64,000 bases of DNA from Mesorhabditis belari (lineage: Eukaryota; Nematoda; Chromadorea; Rhabditida; Rhabditidae). The notes under the pieces are model-generated. The model did not search any database. It was not told where the DNA came from and saw nothing but the letters and a program-made list of their open reading frames with translations. Shown piece after piece: positions 11,591-20,914 of this stretch; positions within the stretch are counted from its first letter, which is position 1; the number at the start of each line of letters is the position of its first letter. Location: contig CAUEEP010000908.1 in NCBI GenBank assembly GCA_958450365.1, positions 682,001 to 746,000 on the forward strand, read 5' to 3'. Made by a program: the position numbers and the translations under genes.

Positions 11591-13741
11591 TTAAACTAAG
11601 ACTGAGAAAATGTAGCAAAACCTGAGTCCAAGGGTGAAAATCCATAAGTAGATATTTGAGTTCACTTGCAATGCCACATTCGATAAGAAGTAGCCAAAGA
11701 ATGGATACTGTACAATGGAGACCAGACTTGAGACAAAATAGTACATAAAGTAGTATGTTGAGCTACTAATCATCTGAAAAACGTTTTCTGAGCAGTTAGG
11801 TACCTTACAGGTTGGATGTCTTCAGAAGAAACAATTGAATTGAATAAGCCAAGGCCTAGAGAGATCTTAGCCGGACCTTACCGAGACAGAAACGTATCAT
11901 TTTCGTGAGGTTTTTGAATTAGCTTTTTTTCTTTAAGGTCAGAAAACAGTTCAAATGAAAATTTTAACAATTAGATTGGCAGCTTGAAAATTGGTACACT
12001 TATTTATTGCACTTTTTAGAAATAACCAGTGGACGAATTAAGCTACATTTTTTACCAATCAAATGGGCCAAAACAGTCTTTTGACAGATTTAGAAAAGCT
12101 TGGGTTTTGTAGGTTTCTAAGAGGTACGAAGTTGAGGAGCCAAAAATGATGAAAATTCGATGAAACCATTGAAAATTGACCCAAATTTGCTTAACTAGAT
12201 TTTAAATTAGATAATATTAGGTTGATGCATAGGTCTTTTCGTTTTTTCGTACTTCTGTTAAAAAGTAACAAATTCACCAATTAATCTATAGTTTGCTCTA
12301 TAAAAAAAAGTGTTTTTTTGTTCAATTTCCATCTTTTTAAATCAATTTCGGTTCACTTTCAAGCAAATTCGAGAGTGAAAAACGCCTTTTTCGTAAAAAT
12401 CTATAAAAAACTCTACGGAAAAATTGGCTGAATGAATTTCTCTGAAATTTTGGCGAAATATCAAACTTTTTTTCTCTATCTTTTATCTATTGACACGAAG
12501 ATAGGTTTTCTTTAGCTAAGGTGTCTAAACCGCATCATCGAGTTAGCCCTTTTTGACTACCCGACTTCATACTCTCAAGAAAATCCAGGCATAAAATATT
12601 TTTAAACCCGTTTTAATGTTATTTTGCAGAAAAATAATTGGTTTTTCTAATGAAATCAACCGTAGTTTAATTGGTGCATTTGTTGGCTTCAAACGGCAGA
12701 CGAAAAGGAACGAAAAGACTTATGCATCAACCTAATATATCATTTTTCTTTAGAGAAGAGGTCAATTGGTCAATTTAGATATGTTTTATGGATAATACTA
12801 GAAAGGGTACCAACTTTCAAGTTGCCAATCAAATAGATTACTATTGATTTTGATACTCGATTTTCAAACCAATTCCTCACCTGAACCATTAAACGCCTCT
12901 CCGCCATCGAAACTTTGGAGTCACTCAGCTAAGTCTCACACTCTACTAAGAATCATTACTTCAACCTACTTTCCGAAGCTTTGAAGAGGTGAAGAAATCC
13001 ATTGTGATCATGAAATATGTCAGAGTTGGTGACACATAATTATTCACTATTCCATTTGTTGTAAATGCTGATACGCAGAAAAGAGAAAAAGCTATCGAAT
13101 AGCAAACGATAAACTGAAGGAGGGTGTGTTTTTTTGCGTACTTGAAGAGCATTCCATCGAAAGAAATGGCCATGAAACGGCTACAAATATTTTTTCGAAA
13201 GTAGTGCACTTTTTTGAAACTTGAATGAGACGAACATCTGACAAAATGCGATCACGACGGATAAATTTCGTCCTTTCTGGATCATAAAGCCGGCGATGCC
13301 ACTGGAACACCTGAATTGGTCTTCCTTAATTAAAAATAGAAATTTGGTTCATATTATAGTTAGCCAATCAACTTTACAATTTTAGGTCAAGTTACCTACG
13401 CACATATCTACGCACATATATTTTTAACATCGCTATATTTAAAGACTCAATATCTACCTTATGTTATCTGAATCCTTTATTCATTCATAAAGTGTCGTAT
13501 AAAGGTTTTTACCCAGCAGGCGAAAAGACTGTGCACAAGTTGACTATGAGTTGAGTTATTGTATAGACAAGGCGTTGCAGATTTTCTCCCGTCAAGATGA
13601 GCCTGAAAAAGTCTGTTTAAAAATGAGCTCAGCCAAGGTGGTACAATAAACTTACCGAACGCTTAGCAATAAGTCATCATTTTTGCTCGAGTAATAGATC
13701 GCGAAAAGGTTTGTGAAACTGGCAACGAAAAGTACCTGCAT
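11591..13741 (-). CDS. Serpentine (7TM) chemoreceptor-like, copy A
   Basis: Six exons on the minus strand: 13656-13741, 13513-13602, 13221-13310, 12970-13180, 12881-12928, 11591-11773. Phases agree at every junction. The spliced frame gives the superfamily hallmark FNRFMAISF after TM3, a TM4 helix (LLQFIVCYSIAFSLF), DFFTSSKLRK after TM5 and a basic third loop ending ERRLMVQ before TM6. About 235 residues, short for serpentine receptors (usually 300-350), with little sequence before TM1. It stops inside TM7 (FCYIFSVLV) because of a 1-base difference from copy C; the lysine-rich tail at 11450-11565 is then out of frame. Closest in feel to the Srx/Srw/Str classes; class uncertain. The 1.1-kb intron between the last two exons holds a MITE. 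It may be functional or recently truncated. Confidence 0.7.
12217..12735. mobile_element. Mariner-type MITE (519 bp), unit A
   Basis: Terminal inverted repeats begin TTAGGTTGATGCATA and end with the complement, flanked by TA (12215-12216 and 12736-12737). No transposase frame. It lies in the long intron of the receptor gene. Units B (about 28.7 kb) and C (about 48.8 kb) lack it at this site. A second copy, in the opposite orientation, is at 52338-52859. Confidence 0.85.
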
Positions 13742-13959
13742 TCATGAGGTTTTTGATAACATTTCTCATCACGAGAGTGTATTACTCTCAAGTAATGCGT
13801 TCTTTAAAATAGATGTATTTAAAGGGGAAGGGACTTGTAGGGTCGGATCTCCTCAAAAATATTTTTCGGAAACCACCTATAGATTTGTTTTTATATTATG
13901 AAAAATAGGCCAAAAACACTAAAATCTATCTGGCTGGGGGTCTGGAATCCAAGGTTAAA

Positions 13960-14837
13960 ATTTTATGTGGCACATTTGCCCATAAACCGACCCAACCTTG
14001 TCGACTCGGGAACTTGCAACTAGAGTGTGCTCCTTGTTGACAGACAATTTGTCAGACAAATTTTCATTGACAACTTTTTTGTCAGACAATTGATCCGACA
14101 AGACTTCCGACAACGCGTTTTCTAAAAGGTGCGCTTTTTAAGCAAAACTATAAAGGTCGCGCGAAAAAAATTTGCAAACTTTTCTTAAAATATAGTAATG
14201 GATAGTTTTATTTAAGGATTTAGGTTTTTTAGGGCGTGGAATTTTTTTTTGGAATGGTTCTAGTGCAAATGTAGACAATAGACCTGGTAAATTCGTAAAT
14301 AATATAATTTTTTAATAGTGTTTCTTAACTTTTCCCGTTTCAAATGTTCTCTTTAATTTTACATAGCATTTAAAAATTTTTAAGTTTTAGCGAAAGAGTA
14401 ATAGAGTTAAGGAAAGAGTAATAGAGTTAAGGAAAGAGTAATAGAAAAAAAGAGCGCAAGATTTGAATGTACATTTGCATTTTGAAAAATTTGCTGATGC
14501 AAAGCATAGGGTTACGGTAGCTTATCCTTGGCGCGCGCTTTTTAGAAAACGCGTTGTCTGCAAGGAACACACTCTACTTGCAACGATGTTTGCTGTAGGC
14601 CGCTCAGCCATTGGGCCCGATAAACACTTCAAGGGCCATGACGAAGTCCGAATTTGGGTAGGGCAATACTTCGATTCACAGCCTCAGGATCTCTTCAGCA
14701 AAGGGATCCGAGATTTGAAAGAAAAATGGAGAAAGACTATTATCAACAACGGAGAATATCTTTTGGATTAAAGCGCATTGTTTTCTTTTTGTAGAGAAAA
14801 ATCTCATTAAAAAGTATTTTCATTCCGGACAACCTAA
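13960..14837 (+). pseudogene. Decayed mariner transposon 1, copy A
   Basis: The right end CCGGACAACCTAA (14825-14837) is a mariner-type terminal repeat followed by TA. Upstream, DEVRIWVGQYF followed by FSKGIRDLKEKW is the C-terminal part of a mariner transposase. The middle of the gene, still present in units B and C, is deleted here. The remaining left part (13960-14020) and right part are separated by a hAT-like MITE. No functional product. An open frame at 14463-14771 is a chimera of MITE end and transposase tail, not a gene. Confidence 0.65.
14021..14576. mobile_element. hAT-like MITE (556 bp) with 8-bp target duplication
   Basis: Starts TAGAGTGTGCTCCTTG and ends CAAGGAACACACTCTA, which are near-perfect inverted repeats fitting the hAT terminal pattern YARNG. 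It is flanked by the 8-bp direct repeat CTTGCAAC (14013-14020 and 14577-14584). The empty site is seen in unit C as GAGCTTGCAACGATG near 50690. The inner termini contain a second inverted motif (ACGCGTTTTCTAAAA). A 20-bp tandem repeat (AAAGAGTAATAGAGTTAAGG type) lies at 14393-14448. No transposase. Confidence 0.85.
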
Positions 14838-15030
14838 TAATTTTGTTTTTTCTGATTCTGTTTAAAACTTTAAAAATCTGATAACCCGGGTCATGATTGT
14901 TTTTATTCTCGAAAACTTTACATGTTTTCAATTGTCATTTGACTGGAAACTAGCGCAGTCAAACTGCTAGTTTACATCCGATCAGCCCGATCGAAGGAGC
15001 CCGAGGAGGAGATCGAACGTCTATCAATTA
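14838..15030. other. Spacer
   Basis: AT-rich sequence between the mariner relic and the next gene. It is shared by all three units, with no feature recognised. Confidence 0.4.
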
Positions 15031-15669
15031 TCAAAGTAGATCAATTAACGGAAATCTTGTATGTTGATGACAAAGATAGCCATATAAAATAATTTTTTCG
15101 ATTTTTTGATCAGTCCGATCGGATGTCATTCCATGATCATTCAATAAGCCTTTTAATTTCTCGTCAAAGTTACCAAGAGCTGGGTTCGTGAATGTAAACC
15201 AACGGTTTGACGATGGTAGTTTTCTTAAATAAATGCCTTTTAGGAAACGCATTACTCGACCGGAAAACACTCTACTCACCAAAGCAGATGCGGAACTCCA
15301 AAATCCTTGAAATCGCAAAAATGTATCCCCACTGATCTCAAGGAGTCCCGGTTGAGTTGGGTCTGATTGGAAGCTGGCGGCACGTTGATCCATTAGAGCA
15401 TCTTTGATCCTTCCAAAAGCATTGGCGAGCGCTGGAATTAATTTTGTTGATAGATGTTCCGAATTTCGGGCATGAAAGTACCAGGATGCTTTATTATTTG
15501 CGTTGAACCTGAATACCGGAAAGTGTTCTATAGATCTAGCTTTATTGCAGGCTTGAGCCACAGAAAAGTTCTTGGGCCTGACTTTTGGCTTACCGGTCCT
15601 AAATTGCTGGACTAGGCTAGAAAATGGTGATTGGCTAGCTTTGCACCAGGATAGATGCGAAGTCGGTCC
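15031..15669 (-). CDS. Unrecognised conserved reading frame, copy A
   Basis: Open frame of about 213 codons on the minus strand. It has no clear ATG; the region from about 15561 inward (AQACNKARSIEHF onward) is the best conserved between units. It contains LSTKLIPALANAFGRIKDA and a DPTQPGLLEISGD segment, with basic and serine-rich ends, no signal peptide and no membrane helix. A possible upstream exon ending RRLVDHDR lies at about 15700-15765, but the gap would make an unusually short intron, so the 5' structure is unresolved. The copies in B and C are shorter by frameshift or stop. I do not recognise the family; it could be the exon of a host gene or part of an unknown mobile element. Confidence 0.4.
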   Translation of the reverse strand, partial: GPTSHLSWCKASQSPFSSLVQQFRTGKPKVRPKNFSVAQACNKARSIEHFPVFRFNANNKASWYFHARNSEHLSTKLIPALANAFGRIKDALMDQRAASFQSDPTQPGLLEISGDTFLRFQGFWSSASALVSRVFSGRVMRFLKGIYLRKLPSSNRWFTFTNPALGNFDEKLKGLLNDHGMTSDRTDQKIEKIILYGYLCHQHTRFPLIDLL

Positions 15670-15780
15670 TTATAGCTATTTAATCCCATAAACTACCTGT
15701 CATGATCAACCAAACGACGAGCACCTCTAGAACTTCGCGAATTTTCGAGACGTTCATCAATACCTAAAATTAAGTTTAAA

Positions 15781-16229
15781 TCTAAATGAATTCCAGACAT
15801 CTTGAAATAAACCTGGAAGTTTAAAAATGTGTGATGAAAGACTTGGATTTGATTTAGATTTCAAAAGGAAACTTTGGAAAAGAAAACTTTTGATTTTGCT
15901 GAATGACTAAAAGCAGCAAATATTACCTTTTAAATAGTAAATGAATAACACCAAAAGTTATTGTATCAATTTAAAAAATGTGTTTGGCTAGATTGTACTC
16001 TGAAGAGAAGTTGTATCCCATCATTCCTACTTCTCGCCCAACCCATCCCTAAATAACCGAAAAAAATCCCTCAAAAATTGCATAATGGTCCGATGATTGG
16101 AAACTTAAGCTAGCCAAGTCCAAATCCTACCATTCCTCTAGTAGAAAATCCTTTTCCAGTAAAATGAACAATACCTCTATACCCAAGCTTGGTGCGGGTA
16201 ATTCAATTCCAACATTCAAGTCCACCGCA
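15781..16229. other. No gene seen
   Basis: AT-rich sequence kept almost unchanged at 31560-32000 and, with small indels, at 51860-52320. No domain or repeat end is recognised. Confidence 0.4.
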
Positions 16230-16655
16230 AATGTTTTACGAAATATATAAGGCCTATTTCATGACCGCCGCTTGGTCATTGATTCGGTAGAATGCTTTAA
16301 AATCCTGAAATGCAATCACTTAGACACATCTCTGTTTAACGATTTCCTTAAAATCTCTCCGAAAAACAAGGCGTGGCTCACTTCTTTTACGTAATTCTCC
16401 TTTTAAGTGGAAAATAGGGCCCCAATCTAGATTATGGAATTCTCTACCGAATCAGTTTATGCCTATCCGGTGCTAATTTTGAGGTTGCCTTAGACTCTGA
16501 TGCCTTAGACTGATTTGTCGGATATGTTTATTTAATCAATGCTCTATTTATCAGGCTTTTATGTTCTTTGCAGTCCTGTGAGTTTCAGTTTTAGTTTTTT
16601 ACACTTTTATTCATATTTGAATAAAGTCTGATTATTATTATCTAAAAATTTTTTA
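16230..16655 (+). mobile_element. LINE 3'-end relic, copy A
   Basis: Frames broken by stops read SLLLRNSPFKWKIG then LWNSLPNQF, which is the typical C-terminal end of non-LTR reverse-transcriptase proteins of nematodes. It is followed by an AT-rich tail ending AATAAAGTCTGATTATTATTA, like the short simple-repeat tails of CR1/L2-type LINEs. 5'-truncated and inactive. The copy in unit C is split by a MITE. Confidence 0.5.
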
Positions 16656-16974
16656 GTAGGTCCATCATTACCTAAAATCGAGTTTAAATGTGAACAAAAT
16701 CGGAACTGAGTCTTGAAAGACACTCGCAAAAGATTCAAAAGATTCAATTTTTGATAGATTCAAAAGTAAAAAGATCTTTGCACTTGGAAGATTTGAAAAG
16801 CCTTGGCTTTGCCGAATGAGCCAATCCATCAAATGTTTCCTCCTAAATGGTAAATGAAAACACCAAATGTTATTTTATCCATTAAAAAATGTGTTTTGCT
16901 TGTAAATATTGTATCCTCAAAAGAAATGGGCAAACGTGATAAAGTAAGAAAGAACACTGATTGTAGTCATTCTA

Positions 16975-17520
16975 TTAGGTTGGGTACAAATTCTTGATAA
17001 TACTTTTTGTTTTTTGTTTCATCAAAGAGCAAACCATAGCTTTTTATGAATTTTTTGATATGATAATCAGATTTGCATTGCCTAGCTTTTGGCAAAGTTT
17101 GATCCCGATCTAATGGCTGGGCTTAAGCAGAAGGCTTTAGCTGAAACCAGTCGATCCTGCTCTAGGCCACATCGCACAACAAGGGTTGCGATTTCTCAAA
17201 GTGTTTTTGAGAACTTGTGTTTTTATGGAACTTTGGAAACCTTGTATTTGGGTATTTGATTGTCTATTAGGTAGCAAGCTTCTATCCTGTTTTGAAAAAT
17301 GAAAGTTGAGCTGTGAACAAAAGAGTGAAAAAAGTAACTTGCAAAATACACTTCTTAGAAAATTCTCCAGAAAAGAATCCAATCCAAAATAATCAGATGA
17401 ACCTTGAGACATTTCAAAACCTGATTTTTTTGAGTTTGAGCAATTTTTTGATAATTTGAAATGATGTCAAAGTTTCTCGAAAAATTACTAGATATATATG
17501 TTTTTATTCAAATTAACTTC
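16975..17520. mobile_element. Mariner/MITE-like remnant, copy A
   Basis: Begins TTAGGTTGGGTACAAATTCTT directly after TA, the form of a mariner terminal repeat. A plus-strand frame contains FDPDLMAGLKQKALAE, loosely like the region before the second catalytic motif of mariner transposases, but no complete motif is present. The minus-strand frame at 17137-17412 is likely a shadow. No matching right end found. Confidence 0.35.
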
Positions 17521-17529
17521 TTCAAAGTA

Positions 17530-18045
17530 TTAGGTTGGCGGGAAAATAATGCGAATTTTTAACTTGTGCTCTTGGGAAAGTAATGGCAGACAAACAGAGA
17601 AAACCTCGATAGTAACAGAGAAGCAGAGTGTGTTTGCTTACACAATCATAATATTATTCGAAAATATTTGTTCATTTGTTATCAAAAAATGACGAAACAA
17701 AAATTCCTCATTCGAGCTGTTTTACTCTATGACTTTAGACTTGGAAAATCTGCTCGTGAATCGCATAATTCTATTTCAAAGGCATATGGCAAAGGTAGTA
17801 TTAGCGAAAGCCAATGTTATCGATGGTTTGAGCCATTTCAAAGTGGAAACGAGAGCCTAGAAGATGAGCATCACGAAGGACGTGCTCGAAAGCTGGATGA
17901 GTCTCAACTTTTGCAAATTATTGAAGAAGATTCCACTTGCACCACCCGGTGATTGGTTCAACTGCGGTTCCGATATTGCGTCCACCTAGCCACGAATTGC
18001 ACGAGATTGCAAGTCAACTGATGTGATTGATTTCTTAGTGTTTTA
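17530..18045 (+). pseudogene. Decayed mariner transposon 2, N-terminal half, copy A
   Basis: The left end is TTAGGTTGGCGGGAAAATAA after TA. An ATG at 17689 opens an 87-codon frame ending at 17952. It starts MTKQKFLIRAVLLYDFRLGK and contains GSISESQCYRWFEPFQSGNE and a DEHHEGRARKLDE segment: the first helix-turn-helix of mariner transposases (HTH_48 type). The catalytic half and the right terminal repeat are missing; the sequence changes to unrelated DNA at about 18045. Identical in unit B, two changes in C. Confidence 0.7.
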
Positions 18046-18330
18046 GTAACTTTCAAGATGAGTAGTTTTCTTCATATCGAAATCATCGATTCAAATTGAT
18101 GTTCAAATGTGGTCACATTTGATCTGTCGGCTTCAAGTCGTTACGTTGGCGGCCGTTATCAGCTCGGTATCGACTGTCTGAATGCTTCTCGCCCAACCAA
18201 TAGATCTGTAAACTCCGTTACTGATCGATTTTTTCTCTACAATTTTCTTTAATTTCTAATTGATCGATTCAAATTGATGTCCAAATGTGGTCACACACAT
18301 GATTCCTTAGCTTTCATTGAACTGAAATTT

Positions 18331-18598
18331 CCTTTTGTCGATCGACCCAAGATTGGACCACGAAATTAATTTGATGAGAGTCGTTACAGGTACGCTTAAA
18401 TTTATTTTTTAATGTAAAAAGAAATTCTAGCTGTAACTGATGGTTTTTACTCGATCGGGACACAAAACATTGGGCAAACATTCACTGGGAATCAACTGGC
18501 TCCATGTGGAGCTGAATTCTTCTCGATCAATTCAATTCCGGACGGGGAGACATCGTTGAGAACTGCTGTTGGGGCAGCATCGATCTCTGGGAGCCAAG
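18331..18598 (+). pseudogene. Extra copy of integrase tail exons in unit A
   Basis: A copy of the two exons at 22665-22766 and 22808-22981, reading DRPKIGPRN then, in another frame, VTDGFYSIGTQN and NQLAPCGAEFF. Compared with 22.8 kb it lacks the GHLR codons. The last, CXC-like exon is absent. At this place units B (34106-34398) and C instead have about 290 bp of unrelated sequence, so the exon block replaced the original DNA in A only. Confidence 0.65.
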
Positions 18599-18675
18599 GT
18601 AGGCACATTTATTTGCACTTATAATCTTTCTTTTTTCTATTTACAAATTCAAATGTTTTTTCATTCAAATTCAAA

Positions 18676-19160
18676 TGGCTTATGCTACAATGCGCGCTTA
18701 GGTATCAAAAAAATAGCTGGAATTCAGGGCTATCTGACGCATTTTTTGAAAGTACGGGTGCTTTGCAAAAAATGAAATACTAAAGAACTCTTGCGACTAC
18801 GCGACTGTACGAGGGGGCGGGGTACTATTATAGTATTTACGGTAGTTTACTGTGATGGTTACAAAAATATTTTTCGATTAGCCAATTCTTATTATTTTAA
18901 TATTCAGAAAGCTCTATTGTTTTCTATAAACAGAGTAAACAAAAGCTGCTAAAAGTTGCCCCAAGAGCCTTACGCAATTCAACCTTCTGGAAAGGGGAAA
19001 ATTCAGAATTCCCCAATTTTTCCTCATATTTTCCTAAAGAGATCCGAAGAATGATTTTTATATTATTTGATTATTTTTATATAATCATTGATTTTATTTA
19101 TATTTTGTATTTTATTACTATTCCTATTTTTTTATTTAAACCTATTTTGACGCTAATCAG
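18676..19160. other. Intergenic or intron sequence, no gene seen
   Basis: AT-rich stretch shared by all units up to the acceptor at 19160. It includes a GGGGCGGGGTACTATTATAG motif at about 18814. No coding potential recognised. Confidence 0.35.
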
Positions 19161-19627
19161 AAATCCAGAAGATGTACGAGACGATGGTGGCCGGGGCCGA
19201 TATGCGAAGTGAGTCTTTGGGTTTTAAATTTGAAATTAGAAAATTGAAAAAGTTTAAACTACATAGTTTACTAAGTTCAATCAATCGTTAAACTAGTAGA
19301 ATTGTTCATTGTTATAAAAAAGTTTTAGAAGGAAGTGGAGAACGACGAAGCGGAAAATCACAATGCTAATGAACGTCCAAACGGCTGGTGCTCCGATATC
19401 AATGTGAGCTCTAATGTGGAAAACTCAAAACCCTAACGGCTAGCTAACTTCTAGGCAAAATCAATATCTTTTAGAATAATCCTGAAGTCTTGGCGATAGA
19501 TGGTAATCATACTCGAGCGACTTCAGAGGATGAAGATGAAAATCGGGTTTTCAATGTACGTCAGAACGGGCCTGTCCCGGTGTTGGATGTGAGTTTTTGA
19601 GTTCTGGAACAAAAAACAATGCATATA

Positions 19628-20914
19628 TTAGGTTGTCCGGAAATAAATGAGCGTTTTGTATTGTTTATTATTTGGATACATCTTTCTCAATACAGTATGC
19701 TCTGTACCTTGTAATGTTATATACCATTAGAAAGCTGAGTTCGCGCTCTCTTTAACCATGCTTTTAAATTTTGTTGAAAGTAAAATTTTTTGCGAATTTT
19801 AAGCTTCGCCATTTTAGATGTCCGAAACTAACTTTCGCCAGATTTTCTTTTATGAGTTCAAACTCGGTCGCAATGCAGCTGAAACGGCTCGTAGCATTAA
19901 CGAAGCTTGGGACCAAGGCAGTGTCGGCGAGTCAACAGTGCGAACTTGGTTCCGAAAATACCGAGGTGGTGATTTTGATCTCGAAGATAAAGAAGGTCGT
20001 GACCGTCCTGTTGAACTCGATGACGACGAAATGAAGACCCTGGTGGAAGCAAATCCACGTTCGACTATTCGAAAGCTTGAGGAAGAGCTTGGCGTGGGCA
20101 AGCCGACCATTTCTGACCACTTGAAACGGATTGAAAAGTCAAAAAAGCTCGATAAATGGGTGCCGTACGAATTGAACGAAAATCAAAAAAATCGTCATTT
20201 TGAGGTGTCGTCTGCTCTTCTTCAGCGCAACAAAAACGACTCATTTCTCGATTGGATCGTAACGTGCTATGAAAGTGGATTCTCTACGACAATCGGCGAC
20301 GTTTCGCTCAGTGGTTGGACGCCGGAGAGGCTCCACAACACTTTCCAAAGCCAAATTTGCACCAAAAGAAGGTTATGGTGACTGTTTGGTGGTCCGCAGT
20401 CGGTCACATCCATCACAGCTTTCTGAATCCGGGCGAAACGATTACGGCGAAGAAGTATTGCCAACAAATCGACGAAATGCACCAGAAATTGCGGCGAATG
20501 TGCCCGACATTGGTCAGTAGCAAAGGTCCAATTCTTCTCCACGACAACGCTCGCCCTCACCTTGCACTACCGACCCTGCAAAAGCTGAACGAACCGAACT
20601 ACGAAACTTTGCCTCACCCGCCATATTCGCCGGAGCTTTCGTCTACCGACTACCACTTTTTCAAGCACCTCGACAACTTTCTCCGGGAGAAATGCTTCAA
20701 AACTCCAGACGATGCCAAAAACCGCCTTCGCCGACTTTATCGCCTTCAGAAGCCCGGACTTCTATGCTACCGACATAAATAAAATTGTTTCTTGTTGGCA
20801 AAAATGTGTTAATTGTAATGGTTCTTATTTCGATTAATAAAGTTTTGTTTGGATCAAGTTAGGGGATTTTAAATATTCAAATTAAAAACGCTCATTTATT
20901 TCCGGACAACCTAA
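19628..20914 (+). mobile_element. Mariner transposon (1,287 bp), copy A
   Basis: About 30-bp perfect terminal inverted repeats starting TTAGGTTGTCCGGAAATAAA, with TA duplicated at 19626-19627 and 20915-20916. Length is standard for mariner. It carries one damaged transposase gene. The twin at 35377-36663 sits at the same place in unit B, and unit C has the empty site at 56207. Confidence 0.95.
19818..20837 (+). pseudogene. Mariner transposase, inactivated, copy A
   Basis: The ATG at 19818 opens about 145 codons with the paired helix-turn-helix N-terminus (FKLGRNAAETARSINEAW and STIRKLEEELGVGKPTISDH). The signature KWVPYELNENQK follows. The catalytic domain then needs frame changes: the first catalytic Asp region reads DWIVTCYESGF where DWIVTCDEKW is expected, so the first Asp is Tyr and one base is lost. 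The second (HDNARPH) and third (STDYHFF) Asp are present with 34 residues between, i.e. DD34D. A further frameshift near 20710 precedes the terminal FYATDINKIV stretch ending at the TAA at 20835-20837. Not functional. Confidence 0.9.

Noticed and set aside
14393..14448. Possible CRISPR-like or satellite array (20-bp tandem units)
   Set aside because: Fewer than three full units, no spacers, and it lies inside a MITE in eukaryotic DNA.
14463..14771. 102-codon plus-strand frame
   Set aside because: Chimera of the right end of the hAT-like MITE and the mariner relic tail; not a real gene.
17137..17412. 91-codon minus-strand frame, also at 32867 and 53777
   Set aside because: Overlaps a transposon-like remnant, frame ends differ between copies by small indels, and no domain is visible.
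19850..20110. Ser/Arg-rich minus-strand frames (also 35599-35859)
   Set aside because: Shadow of the mariner helix-turn-helix coding region on the other strand.
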